In this document: positions 30,918 to 33,937 of the stretch, in pieces
Position numbering within the stretch: position 1 is the first letter of the stretch
How the letters are laid out: each line of letters opens with the position of its first letter
Virus record (IMG/VR): IMGVR_UViG_3300006112_000958
Span: 1 to 33,937 of that record
From: a virus
Reading direction: 5' to 3' (one strand)
Length of the DNA: 33,937 bases
Translations under genes and position numbers: made by a program
The notes under the pieces: generated by a model
What the model saw: the letters and a program-made list of their open reading frames with translations, nothing else
Database searches by the model: none
Told to the model about the DNA's origin: nothing

Positions 30918-31928
30918 CTACCAATTCGTTGCATAATCTTGATTTACTACCCGTTTACTACACTTAGTACGGCATTCCTGCCACTCAAACTGTTTAAAAT
31001 CTTCTGACCAAAACGCATCTTGAACTGCATCGGCTAAGGTTCTAGTTCGCAGATCAAAATTTTTGGCTATATCCTGCCACTCTGTATTGTGTGTATAGCG
31101 ATTAGCTACCCAACAACATGGAAACAATCTTCCCTGCGCATCTATATACAAGCCCTTGTTGCCTATCTCACACAGGGGCACAACTTCACCCTGGGGCTGT
31201 ATTTTTTTATATAATTCTAAATTGATAGCTTTAACTTGATCGTTGAGTCCCCGCTGGCTCAGTACTGTAACACGTCTTTCAAATCTATGCGAGCTGCTTA
31301 GATACCGATCGCTAGGTTGCAGGGGATCATCTATGCCATAATTAGGGTATATTTTTCCAAACTTAGTACTTAAGGTTAATTGAAAAGCATCCATTCCTAG
31401 CTTATTGGCCAGCGACCGCATGTAATCAATATGATCTTCGTTGAATTTAAACGCTATCGCGGCCCACACCAACCTGCACTTACTAGTGGCCCGTAAGGTT
31501 TCAATACCTTGGATAATAGACACAAAATCGCTGTTAACTCTGTATAAATTGTTACTTGCATTGTCGTATCCGTCAACACTAAAGTGTACTGTATCTTGCT
31601 CTGTTAATACACTACCTAATTCAGCCCACCATTCTGTTTTCTTATGACTGCCATTAGTAATAATAACAAATTCAACAGGCTTGATTGATTTAATGTAGCG
31701 TACGACAGGAATTAGATCATGTGCATAAATTGGATCACCGTCGTCACCACAGAATGTAATTTTTTCTACATTTTGTAATATAAATTCTGGTGTAAAATTT
31801 CTTTTAAAAAATTCTAAGTCTAATTCAGTATTGACCAGTGAGTCTGGTACTTCTTGTCGAGCGCAACGAGGACAACGCAGAGTACACTTACTAGATATTT
31901 CAATATGAAAATGCCAAGTGGCTAACAT
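30918..31928 (-). CDS. Radical SAM protein with SPASM-like C-terminus (second of pair)
   Basis: 336 residues. CTLRCPRC at 15-22 is the CxxxCxxC site for the 4Fe-4S cluster that cleaves S-adenosylmethionine. KITFCGDDGDPIYA occupies the place of the SAM-binding GGE motif, HFSVDGYD is a typical later barrel strand. The C-terminal Cys set (PLCEIG, GRLFPCCWVANRY, WQECRTKC) is SPASM-like and would hold one or two extra clusters, as in enzymes that modify peptides or proteins. Substrate unknown. It overlaps the other radical SAM gene by 7 bases, so the two are made together. Confidence 0.85.
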   Translation of the reverse strand: MLATWHFHIEISSKCTLRCPRCARQEVPDSLVNTELDLEFFKRNFTPEFILQNVEKITFCGDDGDPIYAHDLIPVVRYIKSIKPVEFVIITNGSHKKTEWWAELGSVLTEQDTVHFSVDGYDNASNNLYRVNSDFVSIIQGIETLRATSKCRLVWAAIAFKFNEDHIDYMRSLANKLGMDAFQLTLSTKFGKIYPNYGIDDPLQPSDRYLSSSHRFERRVTVLSQRGLNDQVKAINLELYKKIQPQGEVVPLCEIGNKGLYIDAQGRLFPCCWVANRYTHNTEWQDIAKNFDLRTRTLADAVQDAFWSEDFKQFEWQECRTKCSKRVVNQDYATNW

Positions 31929-32785
31929 AGCTCTACCTCACGTTGCCATTGGCTGTCGAATACAGTTACATTTTCTTTGGTAGTACATGTGGTAATACAA
32001 GTAACGTCAGCTAATTCCACATTATTCCAATTGACACTAACTTCTTGAATATCTTGAATAAAATTCTCTTGTCTTGCACCTAACCAGCAACATGGGCTAC
32101 GGCGTCCCCGTGCATCTATATATACACTTTGCTCTGCAAGTGCATGACAGTCAATCTTACCGGGGGTATATGTAGGACGATGCCAACCAACAGGTGCTTC
32201 TAATCCGTTAGTATATTCACGTTTGCTTACTTTAGCGCGAAACCATTTAAATCCCATATCACGGGCTAACTGTTCACACGCATCAACTTGGTGTTCGTTG
32301 TGTCGATATACTAGCATGTCCCAGTGGGCACTACCACCTGCGGCAATAAAGGTTGTTGCATTTTCCATTAACTTAGACCAATTGACTCCACGACGATAGA
32401 TATGATTAGTATCTTCTAATCCGTCAATACTAAAGACCGCATAGTCTAAAGGTTGATTAAACATGCCAGCAAGTTCACTCCACCAACGGACATTTTGTAT
32501 AGCACCGTTGGTATTCATGCCTAAGGTAATTGTGGGATTGGCAGTTCTGAAATAACGATAAATTTCTAGAGTATGCCGACCTGCTGCGGGATCACCGTAG
32601 TTACCACACATAAACATTTTATCCAATTGACTGATAGCCTCTGGAGATAAGTGTTGCTGTATTTGCTCTACGGTTAAATGATGCTGTTGAGATTTATCAA
32701 ATTGAGGATCTAATTCTCTTGCACAACTAGGGCAAGCAGCCTGACATACATCAGTAGACTCTAGATGCACAACCTTATACAACAT
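31922..32785 (-). CDS. Radical SAM protein with SPASM-like C-terminus (first of pair)
   Basis: 287 residues from the ATG at 32785; an in-frame TTG just before it is less likely. CQAACPSC at residues 14-21 is the CxxxCxxC radical SAM site; MFMCGNYGDPAAG stands at the SAM-binding strand; VFSIDGLEDTN is a later strand. C-terminal cysteines (KIDCHAL, GRRSPCCWLGARQ, CITTC) form a SPASM-like cluster region. It differs clearly from the second gene yet shares layout, so the two are ancient paralogues or partners. It begins inside the end of the gp46-like gene (11-base overlap). Substrate unknown. Confidence 0.85.
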   Translation of the reverse strand: MLYKVVHLESTDVCQAACPSCARELDPQFDKSQQHHLTVEQIQQHLSPEAISQLDKMFMCGNYGDPAAGRHTLEIYRYFRTANPTITLGMNTNGAIQNVRWWSELAGMFNQPLDYAVFSIDGLEDTNHIYRRGVNWSKLMENATTFIAAGGSAHWDMLVYRHNEHQVDACEQLARDMGFKWFRAKVSKREYTNGLEAPVGWHRPTYTPGKIDCHALAEQSVYIDARGRRSPCCWLGARQENFIQDIQEVSVNWNNVELADVTCITTCTTKENVTVFDSQWQREVELC

Positions 32786-33937
32786 CAATATCCGTATTAT
32801 AAGTTGTAAAGCCGTTTTCTTTAACTACGTGAAGTGTATTGTTGACACGACCCGCTAGTTCATCTTTGTGCGACACTAACCAAATTGACTTGTTAGCTTC
32901 GCGACTCATCTTTTTCAGGATAGCTAAGGAATTCTCAACTCCTGAACTATCCATACCGCTGTCTACTAACTCATCAATGAATAATAAGTTAATGGGTTGA
33001 TATAGACTTTCCCAAACATCGCGGAAGCTCCAGCTTAAGGATAAGATTAAGCGATTGCGTTCCCCACGACTTAAATTGTCAAAGTCTAAATCTCTACCTA
33101 ACTCTGTAATGGCTACAGTTAAATCATTATTAAATTTAACTGTGTGTGGTAAGCCAATACGATCAAGATATTGTCCCAAGCGGGCATTTAAATAACTTAA
33201 ATTCTGATCAATAATACGTTTACGAATAAACGAGTCTTTGTTAGTTAATAGTTTAAGCAAGAACTCCTGATGTTCTTTGATGTTAGTTAACTCATTGATT
33301 GTATCATACGATATTTCTTCTACACCCTGTGTTTGCATTTCAGCAATCTGCTCTACATACGGATCAGACTCTGCAACCTTAGCAGTAAGTTGTTTAACTA
33401 GATTGTCTACAGTAGCTTGATGGTGAATAGCATCCGATTCATTGTTATAAAATGTTACTGGACGCGGACCCAATTTGCCCAACCCATCGTGAGCAGACTG
33501 TAGTTCAGCCAAGGTGGCAACATACTGTTCCTGATTCTGCTGTGCTGTTGATAATTCTCTCTGCTTGAGTCCCATAACAGATTGGTGCTTTTCGTCATGG
33601 AAATCCTGTCCACAGGTATGACACGTATGATTCTCCAGCGAAACAAGTTCTGCTGATATCTTGCTAATTGTTTTTTCCTCACGGGAAATGTCCAGTTTTG
33701 TGCGACTGATCGCCGAAGATAATTCGTTGAGATCCTTTCGAGTCTGATCCCACGTTTTAAACGCCTGGTGTGCCTGAATCTCGGCCTGGATGTCAATTTT
33801 CTGTAGCTCTTCAATCGCTGATTGAATCTTGTTAATTTCTTCATCGTGTTTGTTGTTCCATAGCGTTTGTCTACGCTTTAGGCTTTCTATTTGTTCTTCG
33901 ATGCGTTTATTAGCATCGCCTACAGCTTTGATACGGA
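32775..33937 (-). CDS. 46: Recombination endonuclease subunit, gp46-like (SbcC/Rad50 type), 5' end outside window
   Basis: The frame is open from the right edge to TAA at 32775, giving the last 387 residues. Coiled-coil (SLKRRQ...KIQSAIEELQKI) leads to a zinc hook CHTC at 33612-33623 (CHTCGQDF), the CxxC by which Rad50-type proteins dimerise. After returning coiled coil come the ABC signature NLSRGERNRL, Walker B INLLFIDELVDSGMD and the H-loop WLVSHKDEL. With gp47 it forms the nuclease that resects DNA ends for recombination-dependent replication. A Met at 33575 is internal, not the start. Two radical SAM genes follow with overlap. Confidence 0.94.
   Translation of the reverse strand, partial: RIKAVGDANKRIEEQIESLKRRQTLWNNKHDEEINKIQSAIEELQKIDIQAEIQAHQAFKTWDQTRKDLNELSSAISRTKLDISREEKTISKISAELVSLENHTCHTCGQDFHDEKHQSVMGLKQRELSTAQQNQEQYVATLAELQSAHDGLGKLGPRPVTFYNNESDAIHHQATVDNLVKQLTAKVAESDPYVEQIAEMQTQGVEEISYDTINELTNIKEHQEFLLKLLTNKDSFIRKRIIDQNLSYLNARLGQYLDRIGLPHTVKFNNDLTVAITELGRDLDFDNLSRGERNRLILSLSWSFRDVWESLYQPINLLFIDELVDSGMDSSGVENSLAILKKMSREANKSIWLVSHKDELAGRVNNTLHVVKENGFTTYNTDIDVV

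Noticed and set aside
32775-33575. A 266-residue ATPase starting at the Met at 33575
   Set aside because: The frame continues upstream without a stop to the window edge and includes the CHTC zinc hook, so this Met is internal.
33455-33844. 129-codon minus-strand ORF at the right edge
   Set aside because: It lies in another frame over the gp46-like gene, whose own frame is open throughout and carries the zinc hook.

Overview
The window reads as part of the genome of a T4-type contractile-tailed phage (myovirus), probably from an aquatic bacterium. It carries a clear T4 head block (gp20, gp67-like, gp21, gp22, gp23), a gp26-like baseplate protein, a gp46-like recombination subunit and many ATAAATA boxes matching the T4 late-promoter core. 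Long, Ser/Thr/Gly/Asn-rich, repetitive fibre genes and small beta-rich virion proteins suggest a marine or freshwater relative rather than an enteric T4. The host cannot be told from this sequence. I see no rRNA, tRNA, CRISPR array or transposon.

Layout. 1-351 (+) is the end of a Nudix hydrolase gene. 348-16417 (-) is a large tail/fibre/virion module of mosaic genes that share domains: Peptidase_G2-like C-termini, a short 'RYN..EWYNGTSW' plus 'NGDGATT.FTL' module, a 'DPLVVF' module, a LamG-like lectin, a gp12-like tail collar domain, and a degraded fibre tip at 9143-9265. 16503-19042 (-) is a tight SGNH hydrolase / glycosyltransferase-like / SGNH hydrolase cassette. 19162-25189 (-) is the head block, read in the order portal, small core protein, acidic core protein, protease, scaffold, major capsid. 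A GIY-YIG homing-endonuclease-like gene (25186-25671) sits before the portal, and a tape-measure-like gene with an M15-type peptidase domain (25706-28189) precedes that.

At 28190-28256 a divergent promoter region serves the tape-measure gene leftward and gp26/gp51-like genes rightward. The rightward unit ends in a second GIY-YIG gene (29349-29993). About 475 bases without a gene follow (29994-30468); they are rich in hairpins and may hold a small RNA. From the right edge a leftward operon runs gp46-like ATPase (partial), two radical SAM/SPASM-like proteins and a conserved GIY-YIG-type nuclease.

How the genes fit together: the head block builds and matures the prohead; the tape measure and hub genes build the tail; the fibre module supplies receptor-binding parts that have been reshuffled; the SGNH/glycosyltransferase cassette and a DUF115-like protein could modify virion or host glycans (inference); gp46 belongs to recombination-dependent replication, and the two radical SAM proteins co-transcribed with it have no obvious role there. 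Four genes have a late-promoter box only 4-7 nt before the ATG and no Shine-Dalgarno sequence, which suggests leaderless late transcripts.
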